NCBI GenBank assembly: GCA_914767885.1
Contig: CAJZBQ010000002.1
Location: 930,001 to 994,000 of the forward strand
Direction: 5' to 3'
DNA from: Blepharisma stoltei
Lineage: Eukaryota; Ciliophora; Heterotrichea; Heterotrichida; Blepharismidae
Length of the DNA: 64,000 nucleotides
The notes under the pieces are model-generated. The model was not told the DNA's origin. It searched no databases and saw only the letters and a list, made by a program, of their open reading frames with translations. A program made the position numbers and the translations under genes. Below, piece by piece: positions 12,123 through 23,682 of the stretch (position 1 is its first letter; the number at the start of each line of letters is the position of its first letter).

Positions 12123-13390
12123 TTAAAATTTCGTACACTGTAAATAAGCATATAAATTTATATGATAATTTAAATCAAATTGAATGCAATTATTTATCTG
12201 AAAATAATTAAGCTCTACCCTCAATTCCTTAAATTCCTTTTTTTCTAAATCGAATTCGAAATAGGAAAATTTTTTATTAGAATATTTATCAATGCACCCA
12301 AAATAAATTCTTCTACTATTTTCAACTCTATAATATTGTCCATCTGGAAATCCCATATATAATCAATCTATTTTATTTCACACATATTCGCTATAGGGTT
12401 CGCTTTCCCATATACTCCATCATTTTCTAATAAATAAACTCTTGAATTTCCAGTCAGAAGTAAAATTCTGGTATTCTCTAATCTGAAATCTATTTTTGAA
12501 AAACTTTCTAAAGATATGTCGTACTCGTATATATAGTTTTTAGACTCGCTTCCTGCGATAAGGACTTTGGTTTTAAAAGGCACTGCAGAAAATGAAGTCA
12601 ATAGATTTGGGATTGATGGCTGAACTATTCATCTATTCGAAATTAAATCAAATCTTTGAATGAGAGTCTTTTCTTCAGAAGATCTTGTGAAGGGGTTTTC
12701 CTCCAATAATATAGACACTTCGCTGGCGATGGTAATAAATATTCCTGATTTATAGTTATAGTAGGTTAAAGGTAAAACTCGTTTTATTTTGTATGAATTT
12801 AAGTCAATGGTGCATGCGATACAATATATTTTATTTATTCCTAAGAAAAATAATTCATTGTTTGGAAGGAGGACTGTCATGATATCATTTATTACTATCT
12901 TATCAAAGCCAATATTTATTTTCTTTTGCTGTGATTTTTCTATATCAAATTGAATCAATTCAACGCCACAGACCATATTATCAAATAAATAAAGATATTT
13001 AGTATCCTCATATATATAAGAAGAAGAACTAGCTTTTAGGCTTTGTATCATTTCATTAATTTTTCTAGAGTAATCGTTATAAGCTTCAATATATTTAGAA
13101 TAAATATCCCTAATTTCTTTTTCTGTTTTAAATAAATATATCAAATTTCAATTTGTTTGATAAGAAGTTTTTATATTTCAAAATATTTTTTCTGAGCTCT
13201 CTTTAAGTGTTTCTAATTTATCTAGTTTTATATTGTTGCTGCCATAAAATTCAAGCTCATTTGATTTTTGGCTTCTTCTTTCCAAAACAAGTTTTCTTGA
13301 TTTGATGTTAGCAATTTTGAGTTTAAAGAACTTAAGTTCTTTTAATTTAAGCTCAGTATAAGCATTGCTGCTTTTTGAATTGCTAATCAT
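12123..13390 (-). CDS. Divergent Kelch-family protein K4 (disrupted near C-terminus)
   Basis: Starts MISNSKSSNAYTELKLKEL. One frame runs through three TGA (Trp) codons from 13390 to a TAG at 12368-12370, then resumes in another frame (MGFPDGQYYRVENSRRIYFG) to 12123. It parallels K2/K3: an N-terminal coil; blades with LIQFDIEKSQQKKIN, DLNSYKIKRVLPLTYY, YIYEYDISLESFSKI and SRVYLLEND; and a final FSYFEFDLEKKEFKEL blade. The break lies close to where K2 and K3 carry an IES. Only an implausibly small 11-nt TA-TA excision would repair it (giving IKYMGFPDG), so a frameshift is as likely. Function unknown. Confidence 0.6.
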
Positions 13391-13600
13391 TTATATATTT
13401 TTCAATAAATGTTTTATATTTTTATTCCTCTTTAAGCTAAAATCATAAATTTTTTAAGTTTTGGAAATATAGGCTAGCTCGAAAAGCGTAAATTTCTTAA
13501 AGGATTTTTATAAAAAAACACTTTTAAATAAAATTTATAAAATATTAAAAAAATTTATTATTGAGAAAAATATTATAGAATTCCATATAATTAATTTATT

Positions 13601-15946
13601 ATGCGGTCTTGGAGAAGCAGTGAAGCAGAACCAAAAGTCCTTGGCATGCTTTTTTCTGAGATTTTCAGAGATCATCTAGAAAACCTAAAGCAAGAAGTTA
13701 AGGCACAGTCATTGATATCTGAAATAAAAATTGAAGACTCGAAGTATTTCGATAACACTTTTGAAGTCTTAATAACCGGTGATCTAAATTCACTTGTTTC
13801 AGCAAGCAGCGTTATTTTTAGCCACCTCATTGCAGATCCTTTAAGCGAAACACAGATGGAAATACTTATTCCCGAAACCAGTGTAGGAAAAATTATAGGC
13901 ATAGAAGGAACAAATATAAGCAGGATTCGTGAAAATTCAAGAACAAAAATAGCTATTAATAAATATTCCCCGACATCACAAGCAGCAAAAATTGATGGCA
14001 CGTTTGAAGGAATTCTTAAAGCAGTGCAACAAATAATTGAACTCATTTATGAAAAACCTAAAAGGTCAAGCAGTTTGGCAAAGCCTGCTTATCAAAAACG
14101 GCCTAACTCAGCAGCTCCAAGACCTAAAATTTCAAACAAGTGCAATAGTTTCGGGGAAAAAGTTCAAATGGAAACAGGACCAGAAATAACAAAAATGATA
14201 ACAGTTCCTCAAAGTGCTGTAGGATGGATTTTAGGAAAGCATAAGGCTGGACTTCAAAAACTAGAAGATAGGTCTGGATGTGGTATTAATCTACAAGATT
14301 CCGTCGTTGGAGAAATGATGATATTTGAAGTGACAGGACAGCCTAACAAGGTAAATGCTGCTATGGAGTTAATAAAAGAAAGTTATAATAAGTTGAGGAT
14401 GAATGAGATAGATCAAAATCCTGAAGCAAGGATCAGAAAAAATCGAAGAAATAAAGGAGAATCAGAAGAAGATGAAGAAGAAGAAAAAAAATTTATTCCC
14501 CGTATAAAAAATAAATCAAGACTTAATATCCGAAGAAATCAAAAAGTCGTTTCCCTAGTCATTGGGCAAACAGGATCTGGAAAATCCACATTTATCAACT
14601 ATCTCACCAACTTTTTCAGAAAAGGGACTCTCAATAATAAAAAAATAGCAATACCAACAAAAACTTTTCCAAATCAAACCGAAAGAGATTTTAAACACAC
14701 AGAAAGACTGCTAAGTTCAGATCACTCCCAAACCAATAATTGTTGTGCATATGAATTTGCCGATCCTGAAAGTTCAAGCACTTTCACCTTTATTGACTCT
14801 CCTGGCATAGGGGATACTAGAGGTGTTGACCAAGATGAAGAAAATATCCAAAAAATTGTAAGTGAAGTAGTAAATTATCCAGATATCAATGCAATTATTA
14901 TTGTTCAAAATGGCAGTGAAGCTAGAAATACTACAACTGTTAAGTATACCTTGAGCAAGCTCAAAAACTCTCTTCCGTCACTGGTAGAAAAAAATTTAAT
15001 CCTTGTCCTTACAAACTCTGCGGTTTCTGCTAATTTTAACGTGAATTCTTTACAAATAGTTCCAAGAGAAACATTTACAATGGACAACAATGCTTTTAAT
15101 ATTACAAACTTACAAAATCTTAGCAGATCTCAGTTACATCAATTGCAATTGAGCTGAAACAGTTCTATGGAAAAAATCAAAGAGATAGTCGAATTTATAT
15201 CTAAAATGAATACTGTAAATACAAAACTGTTTAAAGAAATGTGGAGTAATATAAATATCGCTAAACAAAATTTCCATTTAGCAAAATTGCAGCTTATTAA
15301 CCTTAGCAATTTAAAGGAAAAGCTAGAAAATGTAAGAGGACAAAGAGAATTATCATTAAATGAAGCTATAGCATATCAGAATTTCAAAAAAACTCAAACA
15401 ATTGAGCAGACTGAATGAATTGATATCCCATATTATAGCACAGTATGCTCAAATGATGATTCGTTATGCCATGAACGATGAGGGTTAAATTATACTCCTG
15501 ATAAAAATTCCTCAATTTTTACTGGATGTGCATGTATGGGAAGATCACCTAATTGCACTGTATGTAAATGTGGACATAATAGTCACTATCATACTAACAG
15601 AATTCCAAGAAAAGTCCAGAAAACAGTTGAAAATATTCTTTACGATGTTAAGAGGCAGCATGATAAGCATAAAGCAAGAGCTAATGAATTACAAATAGAA
15701 GAATCTAATTGTGAAAAAGATTTGAAGAATGTAGAAAATTCTATAGAGGACACAAAAAGAAAAATTAGAACGGCTGTTCAGAATTTAAGAGAAATTGCTC
15801 CAAATTATAATATGGCTGAAGAAATTGATGGGGTTCTTCAGCAGGCAAGAATGCAGCTGAAAATAGAAAAACTGCTAGAGCAAAGAACTAAAACAAGGCT
15901 AGTTATAAAAGTTCTTGAAGAGATTTATAATAATCTTTTAGGATAA
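13601..15946 (+). CDS. KH-KH-GTPase-metal-binding protein, copy B (intact)
   Basis: One 781-residue ORF with TGA as Trp and no insert. KH1 lies at about 86-150 (GKIIGIEG). A Pro/Lys linker is followed by KH2 at about 190-265 (GWILGKHKAG). After an acidic stretch comes the G domain: GQTGSGKS (about 322-329), TNNCCAYEF switch-I region, DSPGIGDTRG (about 399-408), and LTNS in the G4 position. A coiled coil (about 500-600) leads to a Cys/His module (CSNDDSLCHER...CACMG..NCTVCKCGHNSHYH, about 616-665) and a second coil ending EEIYNNLLG. The G domain resembles AIG1/septin-like TRAFAC GTPases; I recall a similar G-domain plus Cys/His tail in fungal proteins. KH domains suggest RNA or ssDNA binding. 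One module Cys of other copies is replaced by TGA (Trp). Confidence 0.85.
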
Positions 15947-16680
15947 ATATTTATTTCTCATAATTACTCCACTATTTAAATAGTGAAGTTTATTATAAGT
16001 TTTTTTGCAAAAAACTAATGTGTGGTATTTTTGTTTGTATTTAATTAAATTTTCTATTCCTTCATCAAATTTGATGCTATCAGGTCACAAATCAGAGATT
16101 TCATGCTTAGGCCTCCCGCTTAGAGACTCCTGATATAGTGTCAGCGAACTTATTGGTCCTTGACACAATCTACTTATCCGCAACTTGGAGAGTTGGCGAG
16201 CTGCTTAAGGTGGCAAGCCAGCTTTAAGCTGACACATCTTGCCAAAAGGATATCTTTTATCAACTAGAATTACTTGTCGTTTTTAGGTAGCTAATTAACT
16301 CTTTAAGCTGCGTAGAAGGATATTAATTCATGCAATAAGCATGCAGTCAGCATATTGCTGAGCCAACTCAAACTCAAAAAACCATGCTGGATATGAATGT
16401 GTAAAGGTAACATGGAGGTCTGGTTGGCCGCCATAATATATGCATATCAATCCCTCTTTAATTTTAAATTTTTTATTAGTAAATTTTATAAATTAAATTT
16501 AAAAGTATGCAATTTATATTTTCAAAACATCCTAAATGATATTTTTTTAAAAAATTAATAACCTTTAATTTAGAATAGAATTTTTTGTTTCAAGTAAAAA
16601 GGGGAGTAGAGAAATTTTTTGTAGAGTATCGAAAAATTTTATAGATTTCCATCATTTTTTAATAGCTTAAAGGCATGCAA
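15947..16680. other. Intergenic; unassigned GC-richer segment 16080-16440
   Basis: No ORF. The 16080-16440 stretch is less AT-rich than its surroundings and contains short inverted words such as AAGCATGC. It may be the remains of a mobile element or a structured RNA, but I recognise neither. The flanks are plain A/T-rich DNA. Confidence 0.3.
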
Positions 16681-16684
16681 TCAT

Positions 16685-17420
16685 TATGTTTATTAGGAGA
16701 TCTTGGAGAAGCAGAGCTAAATTCCTTAGCATGCTTTTTCCCGATTATTTCAGAGTTCGCCTAGAAAGCCTAAACAAGAAGTTATAGGCATATCCTGCAA
16801 AGAGCCCGATATGGGCTAGGATAGAGGCCAAAATCCCACTCGGTTCGACCAAAATGGGCTGGTCGAACCAAGTGGAAAATGCCAAATAAGCCTCCTTCTA
16901 CTTGGTTTGACCAATCCATTTTGGCCGAGTTAAGTGGGGTTTTGGCCTCTATCCCTCGCCCATATCGGGCTATTTACAGGATATATGCCTATATAGTGCA
17001 ATCTGAAATTTTTGAAATAAAAATTTCAGATTCGAAGTATTTCTCTAACGCTATTGAAGGCTTAATAACTGGTGATCTCAATACAGTTGTTTAAGCAGCG
17101 TTATTTTTAGAAGCTTTATCCTAATCCTTTAAGCAAAATATGGATTGGTATACTAATTCCCGAAATCAGTATAGGCAAAATTATAGGCAAACTAAGAAAA
17201 AATATAATTAAGATTCGTCAATAAAAGAACAAAAATCGTTATTAATAATTATTCTTCGACCTTAAAAGTAGGAAATATTGAAGGCGCGTTTAAAGACATT
17301 CTTGTAGCGCACAACAAATAATTGAAATCAAAGCGTAAATCCAAATTATAATTTCGGGAAAAAAGTTGAGAGGCTAATAATGAAGAAATGCCAAAATGAT
17401 AGCAGGTCCTTAAAATATTG
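16685..17420 (+). pseudogene. KH-domain fragment of GTPase family (copy B')
   Basis: It aligns to the first ~200 codons of copies A-C: start TTAGGAGATCTTGGAGAAGC, then the NAIEGLITGDLNTVV segment, the KH1 GKIIG segment and the beginning of KH2 near 17390. Frameshifts and TAA codons break it repeatedly. No G domain follows. It carries a hairpin insert at 16785-16993 and is followed by the TIR element at 17535, in roughly the KH2 position occupied in copy A. Confidence 0.75.
16785..16993. mobile_element. GC-rich inverted-repeat insert, TA-bounded, 209 bp
   Basis: The ends TAGGCATATCCTG and CAGGATATATGCCTA are inverted. The arms continue through GCCCGATATGGGC and AGGCCAAAATCCCACT. The inner part has a second hairpin with GGTTCGACCAAAATGG. 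Deleting it between TA at 16785 and TA at 16994 restores the paralogue sequence GTTATAGTGCAATCTG. Confidence 0.75.
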
Positions 17421-17479
17421 TATATGCAAATAGAAGAATGTATTCAAGCATAACTTATTAAATTGCCCCCATCCAAAAA

Positions 17480-17502
17480 CGAGCAGAATTTTTTTCTGCT
17501 CG
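17480..17502. repeat. Short perfect hairpin
   Basis: CGAGCAG and CTGCTCG are separated by a nine-base AATTTTTTT loop. It lies just before the TIR element at 17535. It could be a remnant of a C-tract element, since CCCCCATCC lies directly upstream. No function is assigned. Confidence 0.4.
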
Positions 17503-17534
17503 TGATAAGGATTAATTTGTTAGAGTCTCCTTTG

Positions 17535-18149
17535 TGGTCAAGCATGAAATCCAAACAGCCCACTACTCCTAAACTCCTCAATAACAAAAAAAATTAGTCT
17601 TGATAATAAAAAAAAGAAATATTGCAGTATTTTAGCTCCTATTGCTATTATTGCACGATTAATAATATTATATAAATATATTAAATACTTTATGAAACCT
17701 GCAGGATTTTTTTATATATATCAAGCTTGAATTATATTTTTTTGAAATTTATATGAGAGATGTTAGGTATTATATGTAATATAGATAAACAGATTATATT
17801 TATTAATTAGCCCAATCAATGCTAGGTTGTGTATGTGTCTTTGATACATAATTATGAATTAAATTGATTTTTTAGTGTCTATCCATTTTAAAGCAGAATT
17901 AGGCTGAATTCATAGTTTAAATATGATGATTTTGTGAAATTCAGAGTATTCCTCTACTAACTCTCTTATGTATTAGCGTAAAAAAAGGGGTATAAAAGTA
18001 TATAATATATTTGTAAACATGTCATGAATTACGTTTTAATAGCTTAGGTGTGAAAATGCTCCAATATCCCTATATTTCTTATTATCAAGAATAGGTAATT
18101 TTGATATTGAAGTGGGTGGGAGAAATGAGGTGGATTTCATGCTTTACCA
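17535..18149. mobile_element. ~615-bp TIR element related to 1551-2192
   Basis: Left end TGGTCAAGCATGAAATCC and right end complementary to TGGTAAAGCATGAAATCC, an 18-bp repeat with one mismatch. The inner arms share CTTGATAATAA, and the interior aligns with the element in copy A. The flanks carry TCCTT on both sides, a possible duplication. No transposase ORF, so non-autonomous. Confidence 0.7.
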
Positions 18150-18980
18150 TCCTTATTTAGCGTCATACCAAAAGTAAGCCTACAGAAAAGTCTTCCTCAG
18201 CTAGAATTGAATTTCGGTGGTTTTTTTATAAAGTTTATATATAAATTTATATTGTATTCATCAAATTAATGCTATAGATTGCAAATGTAATACATAAAAG
18301 AATTTAATATTTAATGATAATTATTTTTAGATTAAAATTATTTTTTTATTAAACAACTGCTTGCTCTCTTACGGAGTTTTTTTTTTACAGAGTTTTCAAT
18401 TATTTTGTTCACCAGAATAAGAGGGAATAAGATCTTTCATAATTATAATAATTTAAAATGAGATCTGGGAGTCTTGATGAAATGGAACTAAAAGTCCTTG
18501 GCATGCTTTTTCCCGAATTATTTAGAAATCGCCTAGAAAGCCTAAAACAAGAAGTTATAGCGCAATCTGGGATTTCTGAGATAAGAATTGATATCTCCAA
18601 ATGTTTCTCTGATGCTATTGAAGTCTTTATAACTGGTGGAAACAATGAAATTATTTCAGCATGCAACATTATTTTTGAAAGCTTTATATCAGATCCATTC
18701 AGCAGAGCACGTATGGATATACTTATTCCCGAACAAAATGCAGGCAAAATTATTGGCTTTAAAGGGAAAAATATAACTAAGCTTTGCAGAAATACTAGAG
18801 CAAACATAAATATTAGCAAATATTCCTCTACATTAAGAGTAGGCAATATTGAAGGGACGCTTGAGATGATTCTTAAAGCAGTAAAACAAATATTTTATTC
18901 AATTTATGATATCCCTGATAACTCAGAAAATTTAGATGAGTCTTTTCATTCAACTCAGTCTAACCCAGGAGCTCCAAGGG

Positions 18981-19080
18981 TGATTATGAAAAAAGTATGT
19001 TGTTTGAGGGCAAAAACTGTCCATATACTTTTTATGCATGATTATTAAAAATTTCGAATTTTTTATATTAAAAAAGGCTA
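18981..19080. other. Probable IES between KH1 and KH2 of copy C
   Basis: A low-complexity insert ending KH1's frame (APRVIMKK...) lies before the paralogous NYPAPKPPSQ linker. TA at 18982-18983 can join in frame to TA near 19043 or 19079, so the exact right end is undecided. The DNA has no counterpart in copy B. Confidence 0.4.
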
Positions 19081-19303
19081 TTAAAAACACAGTGCACTTT
19101 TTTCAAAATTACCCAGCTCCAAAACCTCCATCACAAAAGAACAAAAAGAAAAACTTCGAAAAAAGAGTAGAGAGGGAAACAGTAGAAGAAATAACGAAAA
19201 TGATAACAGTTCCTCAAAATATGGTAGGATGGCTTTTAGGAAGACATATGGTAGGGCTTCAGAAGCTAAAAGAGCTGTCTGAATGCGATATTACTCTACA
19301 GTA

Positions 19304-19369
19304 TAAGTTAGGAATTAGCTATTTAAAAAGATTAAAAAGATTAAAAAAATTATCGATGAAAATTATTAA
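19304..19369. other. TA-bounded IES, 66 bp, in KH2 of copy C
   Basis: It occupies the same KH2 position as the 75-bp IES of copy A and shares TATAA...GCTATTT...AAAAAGAT. The insert has no stop in frame, but excision between TA at 19304 and TA at 19370 gives LQYIIVLDSA, as in copy A. It is an ancestral insert that has diverged between copies. Confidence 0.6.
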
Positions 19370-21124
19370 TATTATTGTACTTGATTCTGCATGTGTTGGC
19401 ATTAATACAGAAGCAGAAGAAATGAGATTCTTTCAAGTAAAAGGACTTCCTAAAAAAGTAGATATTGCCATTGAACTAATAAAAGCGGAGACTAACAAAT
19501 TTAAGCTAAAAGAAATTCAAAAAGAGTCAAAATCAAATAGTAAAAACCAAATGAAAAATAAAGAAAAAGATGCTAGTGGGCCAGAAGATGAAGAAAAGAA
19601 AAATGAGACTGAAAATGTTACTGAGAAAAAGTGGAAAAAGAAAAATAAAAATAAATATACTAAAAAAGAGATCAAGGAAGAACAAAAAAATATTCCGCTT
19701 ATAGAAGATTTTACAAAGCTTAATATCCCAAGAAATCAAAAAGCTGTCTCTCTCGTCATTGGACAAACAGGATCTGGAAAATCCACATTTATCAACTATC
19801 TCACCAACTTTTTCAGAAAAGGGACACTCGAAAATAAAAAAATAGCAATCCCAACAAAAACTTTTCCAAACCAAACCGAAAGAGATTTCAATCACACAGA
19901 AAGACTGCTAAGTTCAGATCATTCCCAAACCAATAATTGCTGTGCATATAATTTTAAGGATCTTGAAAGTTCAAGCACTTTCACCTTTATTGACACTCCT
20001 GGTATAGGTGATACTCGAGGTGTCGATCAAGATGACGAAAATATCCAAAAAATAATAAAAGAAGTAGTAAATTATCCAGATATCAATGCAATTATTATTG
20101 TTCAAAATGGCAGTGAAGCTAGAAACACTGCAAGCGTTAAATACACCCTGAACAAGCTCAGAAACTCTCTTCCGTCACTTGTTGAAAAAAATGTAATTCT
20201 TGTAGTTCAAATTTTAATGAAGGGTCTTTACAGATTGTCCCAAGAAAAAAAATTATGATGGACAATAACGCGTTTAATGTCGAAAATTTCCAAAATCTTG
20301 ATGAATTTCAACGAAGCCATTTGCAATTGAGCTGAAACAGTTCTATGGGAAAAATCAAAGAGCTAGTCGAATTTATATGTACAATGAATACTGTAGGTAC
20401 AAAAGTGTTTAAAGAAATGTGGAATGAAATAAATATCGCAAAACAAAATTTCCATTATGCAAAGCTACAGCTGGCTAACCTTTACAATTTAATGGAAAAG
20501 CTAGAAGATGTAAGAGGACAAAGAGAATTATCATTAAATGAAGCTATAGCATATCAGAATTTCAAAAAAACTCAAACAGTTGAGCAGACTGAATGAATTG
20601 ATACCCCATATCATAACACAGTATGCTCAAATGATGATTCATTATGCCATGAGCGATGCAGTCTAGATTATACCCCTAATGCAAATTCCTCAATTTTTAC
20701 TGGATGTGCATGTATGGGAAGTTCGCCTAATTGCACTGTATGCAAATGTGGACACAATAGTCACTATCATACTAAAAGAATTCCAAGAAAAGTCCAGAAA
20801 ACAGTTGAAAATATTCTTCATAATGTTAAAAGACAGCATGATTGGCATAAAGCAAGAGCTAATCAATTGCAAATAGAAGAATCTAATTGTGAAAAAGATT
20901 TGAAGAAGGTAGAAAATTCTATAGAGGACACAAAAAGAAAAATTAGAACGGCTGTTCAGAATTTGAGGAGGGTTGCTCCAAATTATAATATTGCTGAAGA
21001 AATTGATGGGGTTCTTCAGCAGGCAAGAATGCAGCTGAAAATTGAAAAGCTGCCAAAGCAAAGAGCTAAAACAAGAGTGGTTATAAAAGTTCTTGAAGAG
21101 ATTTATAATAATCTTTTAGGATAA

Positions 21125-21794
21125 ATATTTATTCATTTTATTAAAAAATTTTCATAAACAGAGTCTCAATTTTGTAAAAGATTAATAAAAATTTTCTATT
21201 TTTGATAACTTTTTTGCCGCATTAGCTTAAATTTTAATTCTTCTACAATTTCTAATTTTGAAAGAAGTTCAATTCTCTCTTCTCTCTCAATAAGAATATA
21301 TCAAATATATTTACTTTATGGCTGTATAATAAAGACAATTTACAAAATTATTAAAAACTTATTATTCAATTTTTAATTCTTCTATAATTTTTAAAAAATT
21401 TGATGCACTTCAAAGAAAACTAGAGTTTTTTATTAGATAAAAGGCTTAAAATCCTTCACCATCAGACAGATGGGACTAAGAAAAATTCAACTTAATTTTT
21501 ATCTTTATTTCAAGGATCTTTGGTAAAAGAAGGCAAATAGTCTACGCTCTAACAAAGTGCAGAAGTAAAATTCAGTTTAAATTGCTAAAAATATATTCAT
21601 ATGGAACTATATCTGGAAATTAAAAAATGCAAAGAGAAGTAATCTCCTTTCTATGAGCGTCTTGCTTCTTATTTTAATAGGGTTTTACTACAATTTTAAA
21701 TATGCAAACCTTAGAGTTAGACTAATATTCCTCATTTTCTAAGTCATACTTTTTATATAATCCTTAATGATTTTATTCTTTCTATAATTTTTAA
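21125..21794. other. Intergenic, AT-rich
   Basis: No gene seen. The last bases before the next start, TTCTATAATTTTTAA, resemble those before copy D (TTCTATAATTATTTAA), a possible core promoter with a very short 5' UTR. Confidence 0.4.
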
Positions 21795-23183
21795 ATGGGA
21801 AGTTGCTTTTCAAAATCAAAGAAATCTAAGTCAAAAGATATAATAAAGACAAAAATACCTACTAAGTTTGAAGAGTTTTATTACTTAGATAGACATTCAG
21901 CAATAATTCTTCACCATAAAGCTGACGGTATGATCGAAATTTTAGAATTCAAAAATCGAGTCAAATTCAATATTAACTCAGCAGTTGGCTATATGACTAA
22001 AACACGCTTGATAGTTGCTGGTGGCTCAAATGGTGGCAAATATAGTAAAAATGTTTATGATGTGGATTTTGCTACAGCAGATTTCGTAGCCCTAAAAGAA
22101 TTACCAATCCCATCTAGAAGTGGCACTTTAATCAAATATGAGAATCGAATCTATTTTGTCGGTGGGATTAGTAAATCAAATAGGAGAGAAAAGCCTGCTC
22201 CATTGATGTATTTAAACTTAGCAGATTCGACATGGAAGTTTCTAATTTGCGAACAATTAAATCAGGATTATAGGAACTATGCTGACTTAAATCCTGAATT
22301 CCCTATTCAGAATTTGTGATTTCCTGGAGCATTTTTATGAAATGATAGAATTTACATTGTTGGAGGCTATAAGATAAACAATCAACGGCGACCGGAGTCA
22401 AATTCGGATGTTTACAGTTTGAATTTAAAAAATAATTCTTTGAGAAAAGAAAAATTCATTTTTCCTATTGAAGGGGCTCATCCATTATGCAGCGTTAATG
22501 GCAATGAAGTTACCATCATTAGCCGATATGACCCATTAGATGGAAAAAAAAGTTCTAAGTGATGCATAGTTAAAATGATAGAAGACTCACCTATGATAAA
22601 AACATCATTAAATCCAATAAACATTGAGCTTACTGAGTTTTATCCTGCAATCAAATCTCTAAATGCTACTATATTTATTTCAAATCCTCATTTTATATTA
22701 AAGAGAAACAATTCTTATAGATGGCAAACATTCGAACTTCAAAGAGTTATTTTAGTGAAAAATTTAAGAAGTATGGAAAATCAAGCCTCTAACCATGGAA
22801 CAATAGGCAGAGCAGAAAAATTTTCTGAATTAGATGAGTCTCAGAATTCCCAATGGATGTCTCCTGAGTGGCATCATATTAATAGCAAATATTTTCCATC
22901 TCTAACTTTGATTGAAATTGACTGCAAGGAAGTTGTTAAAGCAAAAATACGCCAAAAAAAAGGCGAAAAATCAATGAAAAGATTAAATGATTTAATGAAA
23001 GCTATAAAGTCAGGTCGAAGAGGACGAAATAGGGAGGACAGTGAGAGTGAGAATGGCAGTCAAAATTCAGTTGAGGAGGAAAGCGACAGTGAGGGAAAGA
23101 GTGAAGATAGCAGACAAAGCTCATATAATGAAAGTGGAAGCGAGGAAGAGATCGATCTTTCGGAGATTTCCATAAACTACTAA
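21795..23183 (+). CDS. Kelch-family protein K5, probable N-myristoylated
   Basis: A 462-residue ORF with TGA as Trp (for example QNLWFPGAFLWNDRIY). The N-terminus MGSCFSKSKKSKSK fits an N-myristoylation signal with an adjacent Cys for palmitoylation and a basic patch, so membrane anchoring is likely. Kelch-like blades follow (RLIVAGGSNGGK, RIYFVGGISK, LADSTWKF, RIYIVGGYK). After about residue 250 the similarity to propellers fades. The C-terminal ~110 residues are basic, then strongly acidic and Ser-rich (DSESENGSQNSVEEESD). No IES. It is paralogous to K6 at 47887. It sits between GTPase copies C and D on the same strand. The partner is unknown. Confidence 0.8.
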
Positions 23184-23682
23184 TTTCCTTTCTAATTAGT
23201 CATTATTTGATAAAAAAGATAATTAAGTGATTTAAATCAAAAATTTTATTTAAATATAGATCATTCAAAGTATTTGCAAATAGGAATATTTTTGCATAAG
23301 TTTCGCGATTGTAATAATTATAAATTTCAGACTGGCTGTAAAGTCTTTAGTCTTAATAATTTGCATTCTTAATTAGGCAAAATATTTGTTTGTTAAAATA
23401 CTTAATTATCGTCTTTTTTCTTTTTAAATTCAACTTTATATCTGCATTTAGTCTATCTATTCTTTATACTCATTATAGCTTTGCTAAATTATCCCTAAAA
23501 ACAAATTTCGAAATTTTTTTTTTTTATTAATCTAGAAGTTAAAAATAACTCCTAAACGCTTATTTAAATAGCTTTCACAATGCTAGAACACTAAAATGAT
23601 GCTTAATGAACACTTGCCTACTTCTCTTGGTGCTAATCAAACATATTTATCCATTAAATATATTCCTTCTATAATTATTTAA

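Larger units (their letters stand above)
18458..21124 (+). pseudogene. KH-KH-GTPase family copy C (G4 deletion and frameshift)
   Basis: Same domain order as copy B: KH1 (GKIIGFKG), KH2 (GWLLGRHM), a Lys-rich linker, GQTGSGKS, DTPGIGDTRG, coil, Cys/His module (CHERCSLDY, CACMG, CKCGHNSHYH) and the EEIYNNLLG end. TGA reads as Trp in LSWNSSM and TEWID. Two IES-like inserts lie in or before KH2. Around 20205-20215 the paralogues' VLTNSxxS (G4) segment is missing and the frame shifts by one, so the G domain is broken in a way DNA excision cannot repair. The rest of the downstream frame stays open to 21124, implying recent inactivation. Confidence 0.75.

Noticed and set aside
12357-12370. 11-nt IES in K4
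   Set aside because: It would repair the frame but is far shorter than any other insert here; a frameshift in a decaying paralogue is as likely.
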